63,175 nt of DNA from Bacteroidales bacterium (GTDB lineage Bacteria; Bacteroidota; Bacteroidia; Bacteroidales; UBA10428). The notes beneath the pieces are model-generated. The model did no database searches, was not told the origin of the DNA, and saw nothing but the letters and a program-made list of their open reading frames with translations. The stretch covers positions 1-63,175 of the forward strand of contig JAFGPL010000029.1 in the NCBI GenBank assembly GCA_016936215.1, given 5' to 3'. This document shows, in pieces, positions 46,067 to 55,245 of this stretch. A program made the translations under genes and the position numbers. How positions within the stretch are numbered: the stretch's first letter is position 1; each line of letters begins with the position of its first letter.

Positions 46067-47911
46067 ATGGCCGATATTATCCGCCTGCTTCCTGATTCAG
46101 TGGCAAACCAGATTGCCGCCGGTGAGGTTATTCAAAGACCTGCCTCGGTTGTTAAAGAATTGGTCGAAAACTCTGTAGATGCAGGAAGTACATGCATTTC
46201 GGTAATAGTTACCGAAGGAGGGAAAAATTCGATTCAGGTCATTGACAACGGTTGCGGAATGTCTGAAACCGATGCCCGTATGGCTTTTGAGCGCCACGCC
46301 ACCTCAAAGATACAAGAGGCCGCGGACCTTTTTGAAATAAGGACTAAAGGGTTCAGGGGGGAAGCACTTGCTTCTATTGCCGCTATTGCAACGGTCACCC
46401 TTCATACACGAAAGACAGAAAATGAATTGGGGACCGAGATACAAATAAATGGCTCAAATGTTGAAATACAGGGACCGGTTAGTTGCCCGGCCGGGTCGAA
46501 TTTTACAGTTAACAATCTGTTTTTTAATGTGCCGGCCAGGAGAAAATTTCTGAAAAACACCAATACCGAATTCAGGCATATTACAGAAGAATTTATACGT
46601 ATCGCCCTTTCACATCCCGACCTTGAATTTAAACTGATCAACAATGGCACCCCTGTTTACAATCTTCCGGTAGTCAACCTTAAGCAGCGTATTACACATC
46701 TTTTCGGGAGGTCGGTGAATGCCAGCCTTATACCGTTTGAATCTGAAACAAGTATTGTGAAGATAAAAGGATATATTGGCAAACCCGAATTCGCAAAGAA
46801 AAAATTTGGCGAACAATACTTTTTTGTCAATAACAGGTATATGAGGCACCCATATTTCCACAGGGCGGTGATGAAGGCCTATGAGCAGCTTTTACCACCT
46901 GATGCCGTGCCTTCATATTTTATTTATCTCGAAAGCGACCCTCAAAACATTGATGTAAACATACACCCCACCAAAACTGAAATTAAATTCGAAGATGAAC
47001 AGGCTATTTTTCAAATCATCAAAGCTTCAGTCAAAGAAGCCATCGGAAAAACAAATTTAGCACCTTCGATAGATTTCGATAATGAAAGTAGTTTTGATAT
47101 ACCTTATATAAGAAAAAACTCACAGGTTAAAATACCGGGCATTACCGTGAACCCGGATTATAACCCCTTTGATAGTGAAACGGATAAAAGACCGTCAGGG
47201 GATTCTACCTTTAAAAGCAGACAAAACTCAAACCTGCCCGACTGGGAAAAATTGTATGAAGGAACCGGCGGAAAAGAAATGCAGCCGGAAAACACCAGCA
47301 GCAACCTGAATTCACAACAGCAGGTTTTCGGACAAATGGATTTTACTCAGCATAGCAGTTTTCTGCAATTAAAAAACAGGTACATTTTTACCCCTGTAAA
47401 ATCGGGGATGATGGTTGTTGACCAGAAGCGCGCTTATGAAAGGATTATATACGAACGGCTTGTCCATTCACTGGCACATAACTTTGCCATTGCACAGCAG
47501 ACATTGTTTCCCGAAACCATACAACTTACCCCCGCTGATTACAGCCTTCTTAACGAGATTTTTGACGATCTGTGCACCATCGGGTTTGATATCAGTAATT
47601 TTGGGAACAATACCATCGTGGTAAACGGTTGCCCGTCTGATATAAGGAACCCCGAACCGGCAAGGCTTATAGAATCGGTTCTGGAAGAGTATCGCAATAC
47701 GCAGGGCGATATTAAAAAAAATGCCCGCGAACGGGTAGCACGTTGTGTTGCAAGGTCTTCAGCCGTAGGTTATAATATACCGCTTTCGGTCTCAGAAATG
47801 CAGGAAGTAATAGACCAGCTATTCGGGTGCGAAAACCCGAATTATTCTCCTACGGGGAAAAAAATTATTTTTATTCTCGATATGCAGGAACTGGAAAAGA
47901 AACTGAACTAA
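46067..47911 (+). CDS. mutL: DNA mismatch repair protein MutL
   Basis: MutL couples MutS mismatch recognition to strand removal. The 614-residue protein has the GHKL ATPase domain (LVENSVDAGST about 29-39, IDNGCGM, TKGFRGEALASI about 90-101, and HPTKTEIKF near 302-310). A variable linker and the C-terminal dimerisation domain follow. The endonuclease motif DQHA(X)2E(X)4E reads DQKRAYERIIYE here, and no CPHGRP-like zinc motif is seen near the C-terminus (it reads NPNYSPTGKK). This copy may therefore lack nicking activity. It follows the small membrane protein gene by 9 nt. Confidence 0.96.
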   Translation: MADIIRLLPDSVANQIAAGEVIQRPASVVKELVENSVDAGSTCISVIVTEGGKNSIQVIDNGCGMSETDARMAFERHATSKIQEAADLFEIRTKGFRGEALASIAAIATVTLHTRKTENELGTEIQINGSNVEIQGPVSCPAGSNFTVNNLFFNVPARRKFLKNTNTEFRHITEEFIRIALSHPDLEFKLINNGTPVYNLPVVNLKQRITHLFGRSVNASLIPFESETSIVKIKGYIGKPEFAKKKFGEQYFFVNNRYMRHPYFHRAVMKAYEQLLPPDAVPSYFIYLESDPQNIDVNIHPTKTEIKFEDEQAIFQIIKASVKEAIGKTNLAPSIDFDNESSFDIPYIRKNSQVKIPGITVNPDYNPFDSETDKRPSGDSTFKSRQNSNLPDWEKLYEGTGGKEMQPENTSSNLNSQQQVFGQMDFTQHSSFLQLKNRYIFTPVKSGMMVVDQKRAYERIIYERLVHSLAHNFAIAQQTLFPETIQLTPADYSLLNEIFDDLCTIGFDISNFGNNTIVVNGCPSDIRNPEPARLIESVLEEYRNTQGDIKKNARERVARCVARSSAVGYNIPLSVSEMQEVIDQLFGCENPNYSPTGKKIIFILDMQELEKKLN

Positions 47912-47985
47912 ACACGCAACCCTTTCATAACAGGTATTTCGGGTCAATTATCAGGTTATTTCCAGTCATTGTCCAAAAACAATCC

Positions 47986-47993
47986 TATATTTG
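47986..47993 (+). promoter_or_regulatory. -7 element upstream of the first rhomboid
   Basis: TATATTTG followed by C matches the consensus, about 65 nt before the ATG at 48059. A TTG lies only 14 nt upstream (47969-47971), shorter than usual spacing. Confidence 0.4.
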
Positions 47994-48058
47994 CGGTGTT
48001 GATTTTAAGAGGCTGCCGGCCTTTCGGAGATTTTATTTTTAAATATTACAATTAGAGT

Positions 48059-48892
48059 ATGAATGGATATGGTTCAAGAGGATTTGGCGGACTGCCACCT
48101 GTTGTAAAAAATTTTTTGCTGATAAATATCTTACTGTTCGTGATAACCTACTTCATTCCTATAAAAGGCTTTAACCTTGTGGAATGGTTATCGGTGTACT
48201 ATTTTAAATCAGAAAAATTTATGCCCCACCAGTTGCTTACACACATGTTTATGCATGGCGGAATTGGCCATATTTTTTTCAATATGTTCGGTTTGTTTAT
48301 GTTCGGGCGTATTATTGAAAGCATGTGGGGCAGCAAAAGGTTTTTTGTACTTTACCTTGCAGCAGGTTTCGGGGCAATTTTTCTTCACCAGTTTATTATA
48401 TGGCTGCAATACAATCCGTTAATTAACTCTGTCGAACTGTTTTTAAGCAACCCTACTGTTGATATTTTCAGCAACATGGTAGAAAAGCACCCAAAATTTT
48501 TCCCATCAGGTGTATATGATTTTATCAATAACTGGAGGCAGGAACCTGCCAATACATCTTTTATCGGACAGGCAGTTGAATCTGTAAAAAACATCAGTGA
48601 ATCGGTTCATGAAAAAATTTTCGATGTACCATTACTTGGCGCATCGGGGGCTATATTCGGTTTGCTGGCTGCATTTGCCACCCTGTTTCCCAATGTCGAA
48701 CTCATGTTTATTTTTCTGCCGGTTCCCATCAAGGCAAAATACATCGTCCCTTTTTACGCAGTTTTGGAGCTGATTTTTGGCGTGTTAAATTTCAATTGGG
48801 ATAATATTGCACATTTCGCGCATTTAGGAGGCGCCATTGTGGGATTTATTATTGTTAAATTCTGGAAGAAAAATCAATTCAGGATTTATTAA
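48059..48892 (+). CDS. Rhomboid-family intramembrane serine protease (long-loop form)
   Basis: A 277-residue six-helix rhomboid. The catalytic pair is Ser196 in LLGASGAIFG and His255 in AHFAHLGG, with HMFMHGGIGHIFFNM (about 62-76) as the second-helix signature. A loop of roughly 80 residues (about 113-190) before the active-site helix is longer than in GlpG and soluble in character. Rhomboids cut membrane proteins within the bilayer; the substrate is unknown. A second rhomboid gene follows after 28 nt. Confidence 0.92.
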   Translation: MNGYGSRGFGGLPPVVKNFLLINILLFVITYFIPIKGFNLVEWLSVYYFKSEKFMPHQLLTHMFMHGGIGHIFFNMFGLFMFGRIIESMWGSKRFFVLYLAAGFGAIFLHQFIIWLQYNPLINSVELFLSNPTVDIFSNMVEKHPKFFPSGVYDFINNWRQEPANTSFIGQAVESVKNISESVHEKIFDVPLLGASGAIFGLLAAFATLFPNVELMFIFLPVPIKAKYIVPFYAVLELIFGVLNFNWDNIAHFAHLGGAIVGFIIVKFWKKNQFRIY

Positions 48893-48897
48893 TTTTG
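48890..48897 (+). promoter_or_regulatory. -7 element of the second rhomboid
   Basis: TAATTTTG followed by C matches the consensus and overlaps the stop codon of the first rhomboid. An AGGAG sequence, rare in this window, stands just before the ATG at 48921. Confidence 0.4.
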
Positions 48898-48920
48898 CAT
48901 ACAAATATCAGGAGTGATTT

Positions 48921-49844
48921 ATGTCTATCTGGGATGAAATAAAGGAGTCGTTTAAGAGGGGTAGTATACTTACCAAGCTTATTTATATCAACCTTGGGGT
49001 TTTTATTGCTGTAAATATTGCTTATGTTATCTTTGCCCTATTTTTTACACAGGGTTTCTCAGGAACAGGGCTCCGAAATTATTTTCTGCAGAAATGGGTT
49101 ACCTATCTGATGGTGCCGGCAAGCCCCGAAAGGCTTCTTTTCAAGCCCTGGACCCTTTTTACATACATGTTCCTGCATTTTCATTTTCTGCATATATTGT
49201 TTAACCTTTTGTGGTTATATATGTTTGGCCGGATTTTCCTTCAATACCTCACCGAAAAGCAACTTTTCAGCACCTATATACTTGGAGGGCTTGCAGGCGC
49301 ATTTCTTTATATTCTTTCATATAATCTGTTCCCCGGGCTTACGCCTCAATCTGATGTATCTGAGATGCTTGGCGCTTCGGCAGGTGTTATGGCAGTAGCC
49401 ATGCTTATTTCGTTCTATGTTCCCAATTATACGGTGCACCTTATTTTTATCGGGCCGGTAAAATTAAAATACATTGCACTTTTCTTTATTATTACAGATA
49501 TTCTGCAAATAGCTTCATACAATGCAGGCGGGCATATTGCCCATCTTGGCGGTGTGTTGTACGCATATATTTATGTATTGCAACTTCGTAAAGGTAAAGA
49601 CATGGGACAGGGTTTCAACCGTTTAATGGATTCTGCCGCAGCTTTTTTCTCAAAAAGAAAAAGACGTATGAAGGTAAGTTATAAAAAAAATGCAAAACAG
49701 ATGACCGACATGGAGTATAACCGCCAAAAAGCAGCAAACCAGGAAGAAATTGACAGGATACTTGATAAAATTGCACAGTCGGGATATGATAGTCTCACAA
49801 AAAAAGAGAAGGAAACCCTGTTTAAGATGAGCGGAAGAAATTAG
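48921..49844 (+). CDS. Rhomboid-family protease with C-terminal soluble extension
   Basis: A 307-residue rhomboid paralogue. The active site is Ser153 in GASAGVMA (GASA, where the family usually has GxSG) and His208 in GGHIAHLGG. Six membrane segments end near 225, followed by a basic, helical cytoplasmic tail of ~80 residues ending EEIDRILDKIAQSGYDSLTK, which looks like the small C-terminal domain found in Bacteroidota rhomboids. It is the second of two adjacent copies and shares their likely origin by duplication. Confidence 0.9.
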   Translation: MSIWDEIKESFKRGSILTKLIYINLGVFIAVNIAYVIFALFFTQGFSGTGLRNYFLQKWVTYLMVPASPERLLFKPWTLFTYMFLHFHFLHILFNLLWLYMFGRIFLQYLTEKQLFSTYILGGLAGAFLYILSYNLFPGLTPQSDVSEMLGASAGVMAVAMLISFYVPNYTVHLIFIGPVKLKYIALFFIITDILQIASYNAGGHIAHLGGVLYAYIYVLQLRKGKDMGQGFNRLMDSAAAFFSKRKRRMKVSYKKNAKQMTDMEYNRQKAANQEEIDRILDKIAQSGYDSLTKKEKETLFKMSGRN

Positions 49845-49876
49845 TGAAGACAAGCAACACCTAAAAGTTAAGCAAA

Positions 49877-50983
49877 GTGAAGAAATTTGTTAAAAAGGTA
49901 TTCTTAACCATTAACCTTATTATTGCCTTATTGCTCCTGGTTTCAGGACTTTCTGTGCACATCAGCCCTGAAAAGGCCTGGTTTTTTGCTTTTTTCGGAC
50001 TGATGTTCCCGTATATTCTTTTACTAAACCTTATTTTTATTATTTTCTGGTTGGTCTTTAAGCGCATCTATATTCTTGTATCATTGGCAGTAATAATTCT
50101 TTGCTGGAGCAGCATATCGAAATTTGTACAGGTCAATATCGGCAGTAACAGGAAACCGGAGATGCATGATAATGTAAAACTGCTTTCCTTCAATGTAAGG
50201 TTGTTTAATTACTATAACTGGCTGAAGATAAAATCTGCACATCATGACATTTTAAATTTTATCAAAGATGAAAATGCCGGTATAATCTGTCTTCAGGAAA
50301 TTTTAACAATGAAAAACACCAGCCTGGCAGAAGACTCTGTAAAAAAGCAGCTTTCGGCCACCCCCTATTCACATATTTATTATTCGGCAGGAACGAGGGA
50401 TAACCGAGGATTTGGAATGGCCACTTTCAGCAAATACCCGATCATTGGAAAGGGGGTGGTACATTTTACCGGCTCATCGAATACTGCCATTTTTTCTGAT
50501 ATTAAAGTCAACGGTAATATTCTAAGAATATACAATTGTCACCTGCAATCCACACAACTGGGCAAAAGCGACTATAATTTCATTGATTCGCTTATTTTTG
50601 GATATGATAATAACCGCATGGACGAAATAATGAACATTTCACGACGGCTGAAAAACGCCTATATCAAGCGGGCAAAGCAGGTTGACCAATTGAATGCACA
50701 TATCCTGCGGTCGCCCTACCCTGTTGTTTTATGCGGTGATTTTAACGACACACCGGTTTCTTATACCTACCATGTTTTAAAACAAAATATGAGAGATGCG
50801 TATCTCGAATCGGGGTCGGGCATAGGAAACACTTATTTCGGAAATTTTCCCTATTTCAGGATAGATTATATAATACACAGTAAATCACTGGATTCTTTTG
50901 GGTTTAAAACAAAAAAAGTTAAACTCTCTGACCACCTGCCGCTGGTATGCGGGTTTTCTTTCGACAAGAAAATTTTGCATTAA
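49877..50983 (+). CDS. Membrane-anchored endonuclease/exonuclease/phosphatase-family protein
   Basis: A 368-residue protein with three N-terminal membrane segments (about 8-27, 34-60 and 64-80), then an EEP hydrolase domain facing the other side. Catalytic motifs are LLSFNVR (about 98-104), CLQEI (about 137-141), GDFNDTP (about 289-295) and the closing SDHLPL. The family hydrolyses phosphodiester or phosphate bonds in DNA, RNA, lipids or inositides; the target here is unknown. GTG 49877 is the only early start, as a stop codon precedes it. It follows the second rhomboid by 32 nt. Confidence 0.85.
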   Translation: MKKFVKKVFLTINLIIALLLLVSGLSVHISPEKAWFFAFFGLMFPYILLLNLIFIIFWLVFKRIYILVSLAVIILCWSSISKFVQVNIGSNRKPEMHDNVKLLSFNVRLFNYYNWLKIKSAHHDILNFIKDENAGIICLQEILTMKNTSLAEDSVKKQLSATPYSHIYYSAGTRDNRGFGMATFSKYPIIGKGVVHFTGSSNTAIFSDIKVNGNILRIYNCHLQSTQLGKSDYNFIDSLIFGYDNNRMDEIMNISRRLKNAYIKRAKQVDQLNAHILRSPYPVVLCGDFNDTPVSYTYHVLKQNMRDAYLESGSGIGNTYFGNFPYFRIDYIIHSKSLDSFGFKTKKVKLSDHLPLVCGFSFDKKILH

Positions 50984-51105
50984 TCCTTCTTATATCTTTG
51001 AATTATTCTTTTTCCCGCAATCGAAGTTTGAAATTATTAGCAGGATAATCCAGATTATAAGATTGTACTGATATTTTTTCGGATGGATTACTCACGTAGT
51101 TTTGT

Positions 51106-52053
51106 TTAAAACGGGAGCTTTGAAAGGTCAACATTACCGCCGCTCAGGATAATGCCTGTTTTTTTGCCCCTGAAGGCTTCAGGATTTTCTATTATTGCAG
51201 CCAGCGGAACTGCCGACGACGGCTCAACGATAATTTTCATCAACTGCCAGATAAGTTTCATGGCCTCAACAATAGAGGCTTCAGAAACAGTAAAAATGTC
51301 ATCTGTATATTTTGATATAATTGTAAAGGTAAGTTCGCTAAGTGCAGTAAGCAAACCATCTGCAATGGTGTTTGGTTTCAGTGGCGGCTGGAGGATACCA
51401 CTTTTCAGCGATCTGTATGCATCATCGGCATTTTTTGGTTCGGCACCATAAACAATAATTTCTGACCGTACAGACTTTGCCGCAATAGACGTGCCACCCA
51501 GCAATCCACCCCCGCCCACAGGCGCCATGACAATGTCGGTACCGGAGCAATGATTTAACAATTCAAGAGTTGCGGTACCCTGGCCACAAACCACATTGAA
51601 ATCATCGAAAGGGTGAATAAATACTGAACCGGTCCTTTTTACAACCTGTTTAAGTGTTGACTCTCTCGATTCTAATGTAGGTTCACAAAAGGTTATTTCC
51701 GCACCATAATTTTTAACGGCCTTAATTTTTGTTTCAGGGGCAGATGAAGGCATAACCACATAGCATTTGATACCTCTGATAGCAGCCGCCAGGGCAAGCG
51801 CGGCTGCATGATTGCCGGAAGAGTGTGTAGCCACGCCTTTACCAGCCTCTTTGGCTGATAATGCCATGATAGCATTTGTTGCCCCCCTGTATTTGAAAGC
51901 CCCTGCTTTCTGAAAATTTTCACACTTGAAATATATGTCACTGCCGGTTATTCGATTGATCGTTTGGGAAGTATGCACCGGAGTTTCATGAACAAAAGGA
52001 CGGATGCGCTTATACGCAGCCTGTATATCTGAAAGTGTTGGTATTGAGGGCAT
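51106..52053 (-). CDS. PLP-dependent threonine/serine dehydratase or serine racemase
   Basis: A 315-residue fold-type II PLP enzyme. The PLP lysine is Lys54 in GAFKYRGA, the phosphate loop is GGGGLLGG, and SSGNHAAALALAA (about 98-110) and the closing SGGN are present. The length matches the catalytic domain alone. There is no C-terminal ACT-like domain, so it resembles catabolic threonine dehydratase or serine racemase rather than biosynthetic IlvA. Its start overlaps the upstream gene by 44 nt. Function is family-level only. Confidence 0.85.
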   Translation of the reverse strand: MPSIPTLSDIQAAYKRIRPFVHETPVHTSQTINRITGSDIYFKCENFQKAGAFKYRGATNAIMALSAKEAGKGVATHSSGNHAAALALAAAIRGIKCYVVMPSSAPETKIKAVKNYGAEITFCEPTLESRESTLKQVVKRTGSVFIHPFDDFNVVCGQGTATLELLNHCSGTDIVMAPVGGGGLLGGTSIAAKSVRSEIIVYGAEPKNADDAYRSLKSGILQPPLKPNTIADGLLTALSELTFTIISKYTDDIFTVSEASIVEAMKLIWQLMKIIVEPSSAVPLAAIIENPEAFRGKKTGIILSGGNVDLSKLPF

Positions 52054-52903
52054 AGTTATCGTAAGTTTGAATACTGCTCTTCTTTTTTAATTCCTTATAT
52101 TGCTCATATTTCTCAAGCACCTTAACCAGAATTTCGTACTGGCTGCTAAATTGCAGAAACTTCTGACTGAATTTGCAATATAACATAAATTCATCGAGTT
52201 CCTGGTCTTTTAAACCGGTTAAATCTGCTACTACCTGGCGATTATATTTCTTATCTATTTCATACTGAATGCTTTCTTTATTCATCATCTCTTTTAGTTT
52301 CAGCCGCTGTTTTTCTTCAGGTGAAAGTATGGGCGCTGCCATTAGGTTTCCTCCTTCTGCCGCCTTTTTCATTGAAAGATAATACTTTGCTTCTTGTCCA
52401 ATATCTATGGCAATAGCCTGAAGATTGCTGCGCAGGATGTCGGTTTCTGTTTTGGGTATCTCTGTCTTACGGAATTTTTCCCTGAATTTGGAGTAAGACG
52501 TTATTCCAAATACTTCTACCTCAGCTATTTCATAATACCTTGGAGCCAAAAGGATTTCAATATCGCCGTTCATGGTACTTTTATCAAGAACAATAAATTT
52601 GCCAAGATATCCTATAACACTAAATACAAGGGTATCGTTCAGCCCTGCCCTGATTGTGAACCTGCCCGAAGTATCTGAAAGCACCGACAGACGCTGGCTT
52701 TCATTGAGTACATGCACAAATGAAATACCTTTGGAAACATCACTGTCAATTATACGGCCTGAAACATAACCGGGGCTTTGCGTTACCTTTTGTGAATACA
52801 GGGAATGAATAGTAAGGCAAGCAATAAACGAAAAAAATACTATCCGGTAAACCAATTTCAACGTAAAACATTTTTTTTCAAAATTACGATACATGTTTTC
52901 CAA
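52010..52903 (-). CDS. Exported protein with carboxypeptidase-regulatory-like domain
   Basis: A 297-residue protein with a signal peptide (about 17-38) and a CarboxypepD_reg-like beta-sandwich (about 45-118, GYVSGRIIDSDVSKGISFVH and GRFTIRAGLNDTLVFSVIGY). A helical, charged C-terminal half follows. Such N-terminal domains occur at the start of TonB-dependent receptors and in stand-alone periplasmic proteins. No barrel follows here. Its end overlaps the dehydratase start by 44 nt. Role unknown. Confidence 0.75.
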   Translation of the reverse strand: MENMYRNFEKKCFTLKLVYRIVFFSFIACLTIHSLYSQKVTQSPGYVSGRIIDSDVSKGISFVHVLNESQRLSVLSDTSGRFTIRAGLNDTLVFSVIGYLGKFIVLDKSTMNGDIEILLAPRYYEIAEVEVFGITSYSKFREKFRKTEIPKTETDILRSNLQAIAIDIGQEAKYYLSMKKAAEGGNLMAAPILSPEEKQRLKLKEMMNKESIQYEIDKKYNRQVVADLTGLKDQELDEFMLYCKFSQKFLQFSSQYEILVKVLEKYEQYKELKKKSSIQTYDNYALNTNTFRYTGCV

Positions 52904-52961
52904 AAAAAGAAATTAAGGTTAAAAAGTGTTAAATCAATGAAATTGCAATAATCGGACATTT

Positions 52962-53273
52962 TTATGCTTTGATATACAACCACGATTGCTTGCCGCTAAG
53001 AAGTTTTACCCGGATTCTTTTGTAAGCATCAGATTCATATACATCAAGTTTTTCGAGTTCAGCTTCGCTAACCATAAAGGTTGCCCCTCTTATCTTATCC
53101 CTGCTGAGAGGTTCATGAATAGCTGCCGGATAAAAAATTCCGTTGAGTTTTACCATTTCAACCCGAAAACCTGTAAGAAAATCCTCTTCAATGTTTGTTT
53201 CCCTCAGAATAATTGATTTTCTTTTTTCGGGATTTTTTAGTGTGCCATATGCAAAAACCCGGTGCAAAGTCAT
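52962..53273 (-). CDS. Gamma-glutamylcyclotransferase-like (AIG2) protein
   Basis: A 103-residue GGCT/AIG2-fold protein. The signature VFAYGTLKNPEKR is at residues 5-17 (usual start YGTL), with the region SEAELEKLDVYESDAYKR (about 67-84) matching the conserved ExxxY segment. Members act on gamma-glutamyl amines or are uncharacterised. It is a single gene between divergent genes. Confidence 0.8.
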   Translation of the reverse strand: MTLHRVFAYGTLKNPEKRKSIILRETNIEEDFLTGFRVEMVKLNGIFYPAAIHEPLSRDKIRGATFMVSEAELEKLDVYESDAYKRIRVKLLSGKQSWLYIKA

Positions 53274-53418
53274 TATTCAATGTAAAAATATTGTGAACCA
53301 AAAAGATTCTTAGTACGGGCCATTCATAAATAATTATGTATAATACAGTTTAAATTTACGTACTTTGCATGTAAAACATATTACATTTTAAAATGTTAGT
53401 TAATTAAAATGAAACAAG

Positions 53419-53829
53419 ATGAAAGTCACTGCATGCAGAAAAGCCCATTTTAATGCGGCCCACCAGTTAATTAACATAAACTGGGATGAGAAAAAAAATA
53501 AAAAGATTTATGGTGTATGCAGCAATCCTAATTATCACGGGCATAATTACGACCTTATAGTGAAAGTAAAAGGCGAAATTGACCCCGGATCGGGGTATGT
53601 AATTGATATGAAAGTTTTAAAAAATATTATTGAAAAGAATATTATCAAAAAATTTGACCATAAGAACCTGAATATCGAAGTAGAGGAATTCAGGAGCCTG
53701 AACCCTACTGCAGAAAATATTGCCGTTGTTATCTGGAATATCCTTAGAAAAAAAATCAACAAACGATTTGAAATTCAGGTGATTTTATATGAAACCGAAA
53801 GAAATTTCGTGGAATATTCCGGGGAATAA
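53419..53829 (+). CDS. queD: 6-pyruvoyl-tetrahydropterin synthase/QueD-like protein
   Basis: A 136-residue T-fold enzyme that makes 6-carboxy-tetrahydropterin in queuosine synthesis, or a pterin relative. Zinc ligands are the His in HFNAAHQL (about 9-16) and the two in YHGHNY (about 39-44). A Cys in [11 protein letters not shown] is the usual catalytic position, and DHKNLN (about 79-84) completes the site. Other queuosine genes are not in the window, so QueD or PTPS cannot be told apart. It ends 37 nt before yidD. Confidence 0.85.
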   Translation: MKVTACRKAHFNAAHQLININWDEKKNKKIYGVCSNPNYHGHNYDLIVKVKGEIDPGSGYVIDMKVLKNIIEKNIIKKFDHKNLNIEVEEFRSLNPTAENIAVVIWNILRKKINKRFEIQVILYETERNFVEYSGE

Positions 53830-53866
53830 CATTGATGAAAAAGAACAGATAAGATTTAAATCATCC

Positions 53867-54163
53867 ATGGCTTTATTCGAAAAGTTGAAACAGATAGTAA
53901 ATTTCATTTTCATTATTCCTATAAGGATATACCAATATACGATATCGCCTTTATTACCAAATAGTTGCAGGCATATACCTACCTGTTCGGAATATGCAGT
54001 TGAAGCAATCAGGGTGCACGGAATTTTTAAAGGCAGTTGGCTTGCTTTAAGGAGGATACTTCGTTGCCATCCATGGGGCACCTATGGTTACGACCCGGTA
54101 CCACCACCGAAGCCAAAAAAGGTTCAAAAAAAAACAAGCCCATCAGTCAGTAATCAGCGCTGA
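53867..54163 (+). CDS. yidD: Membrane protein insertion efficiency factor YidD
   Basis: YidD is a small amphipathic protein that aids membrane protein insertion by YidC. The product has the family core [20 protein letters not shown], the Cys-rich motif [11 protein letters not shown] and the [10 protein letters not shown] region. ATG 53867 gives 98 residues, near the usual 70-100. An ATG at 53789 would add 26 residues and overlap queD by 41 nt. Its 3' end converges on the DUF4837-like gene with a 10-nt overlap. The usual rnpA-yidC context is absent. Confidence 0.9.
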   Translation: MALFEKLKQIVNFIFIIPIRIYQYTISPLLPNSCRHIPTCSEYAVEAIRVHGIFKGSWLALRRILRCHPWGTYGYDPVPPPKPKKVQKKTSPSVSNQR

Positions 54164-55167
54164 TTATCAAGTATTTCAAGACTCAATACAATAGCCTCAA
54201 CCTGGCGCAGGTAAGATCGTTTATCTTCACCAGCGGCAAATACAAATCCTTCAACGGTTATAATCTTGTTCCTTTTTTCATCAAGAGTGGTTATGCTTAT
54301 GAACGGGCCACCCATCGAGACTCCTTTTTCCATCCTCCATAAGCCTTTCAGTTCTGCGACATAATGTTTTCCGCGCAACAGATACTGATTAAAGACAGGG
54401 CCAAACAACGTTTCTGTTGTCATGTATGATCCTTCGACTTCACCCTGGACATATTTTTTTAGCAACGAATTTCTTTTTTCTATCAGGTACCCCGGGGTAA
54501 ATGTATTGGTATCTGTATAACTATATTCATAAACAAAAATACCGAGTGTTACAGCCCCTATTTCGTGGTATAACCACACAAAATCACCAGAATCAATGTT
54601 GGTTTTATATTCCCTGGGCACATACAGGGTGATGTTGTACTTATCTTTCAGGCTATTGAATATGCGTTCGTTCAGGTTGTTCTTGAAATGCTCTGTAAGC
54701 CTGTTTCTTTCAGCATCTTCAAGCAGCGCAAGAATCTTTCCCTTATTGTCATTAATGAGTTTGACAAACGCTGAATCGTCTTTTGCATAAAGGTTGAATA
54801 ATATTTGTGATTTAGAGTATACTTCATTTTGAACAACAACTTTCGGGTCTTTGTATTTTCCATCAATATTTACCTTCAAAATATTTCTAAAGGGTTGTAA
54901 AACCGAATTAAATGCGCTATGCGGCACAAACATCAAATCATATAAAGGTTCGTACTGTGGCAAAACCTGCACGGGTTCTTCAAAAATTTTTCTTATCTCT
55001 TCGCCGGGGCGTGTGTCCCAGTCAGATTTATCTATCACAATAGCGAGGTCGCCAGGCAGACCTGTAACTGATGGCAGCATAGGCTTTTTTTCTGTAGGCT
55101 TGCATGTTGCCATTAGAATCACTATCGGAAAGATTGCAGCTATTTTGATTATTTTAAGGCTTCTCAT
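54154..55167 (-). CDS. DUF4837-like lipoprotein
   Basis: A 337-residue lipoprotein. The signal peptide ends in MATC (lipobox, Cys near 22), and the mature part includes [16 protein letters not shown] (about 35-50) and [16 protein letters not shown]. These segments match what I recall of the Bacteroidota DUF4837 family of unknown function. ATG 55167 starts at the signal peptide; ATG 55194 would add nine charged residues ahead of it. It is followed on the other strand by yidD, whose end overlaps by 10 nt. Confidence 0.75.
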   Translation of the reverse strand: MRSLKIIKIAAIFPIVILMATCKPTEKKPMLPSVTGLPGDLAIVIDKSDWDTRPGEEIRKIFEEPVQVLPQYEPLYDLMFVPHSAFNSVLQPFRNILKVNIDGKYKDPKVVVQNEVYSKSQILFNLYAKDDSAFVKLINDNKGKILALLEDAERNRLTEHFKNNLNERIFNSLKDKYNITLYVPREYKTNIDSGDFVWLYHEIGAVTLGIFVYEYSYTDTNTFTPGYLIEKRNSLLKKYVQGEVEGSYMTTETLFGPVFNQYLLRGKHYVAELKGLWRMEKGVSMGGPFISITTLDEKRNKIITVEGFVFAAGEDKRSYLRQVEAIVLSLEILDNQR

Positions 55168-55245
55168 CTGTGTATCGTTTTTGTCAATTAACATTTACTC
55201 ATTTAAAACAGGATTTATAATTTTATACAACTTTCATGCCAATGC

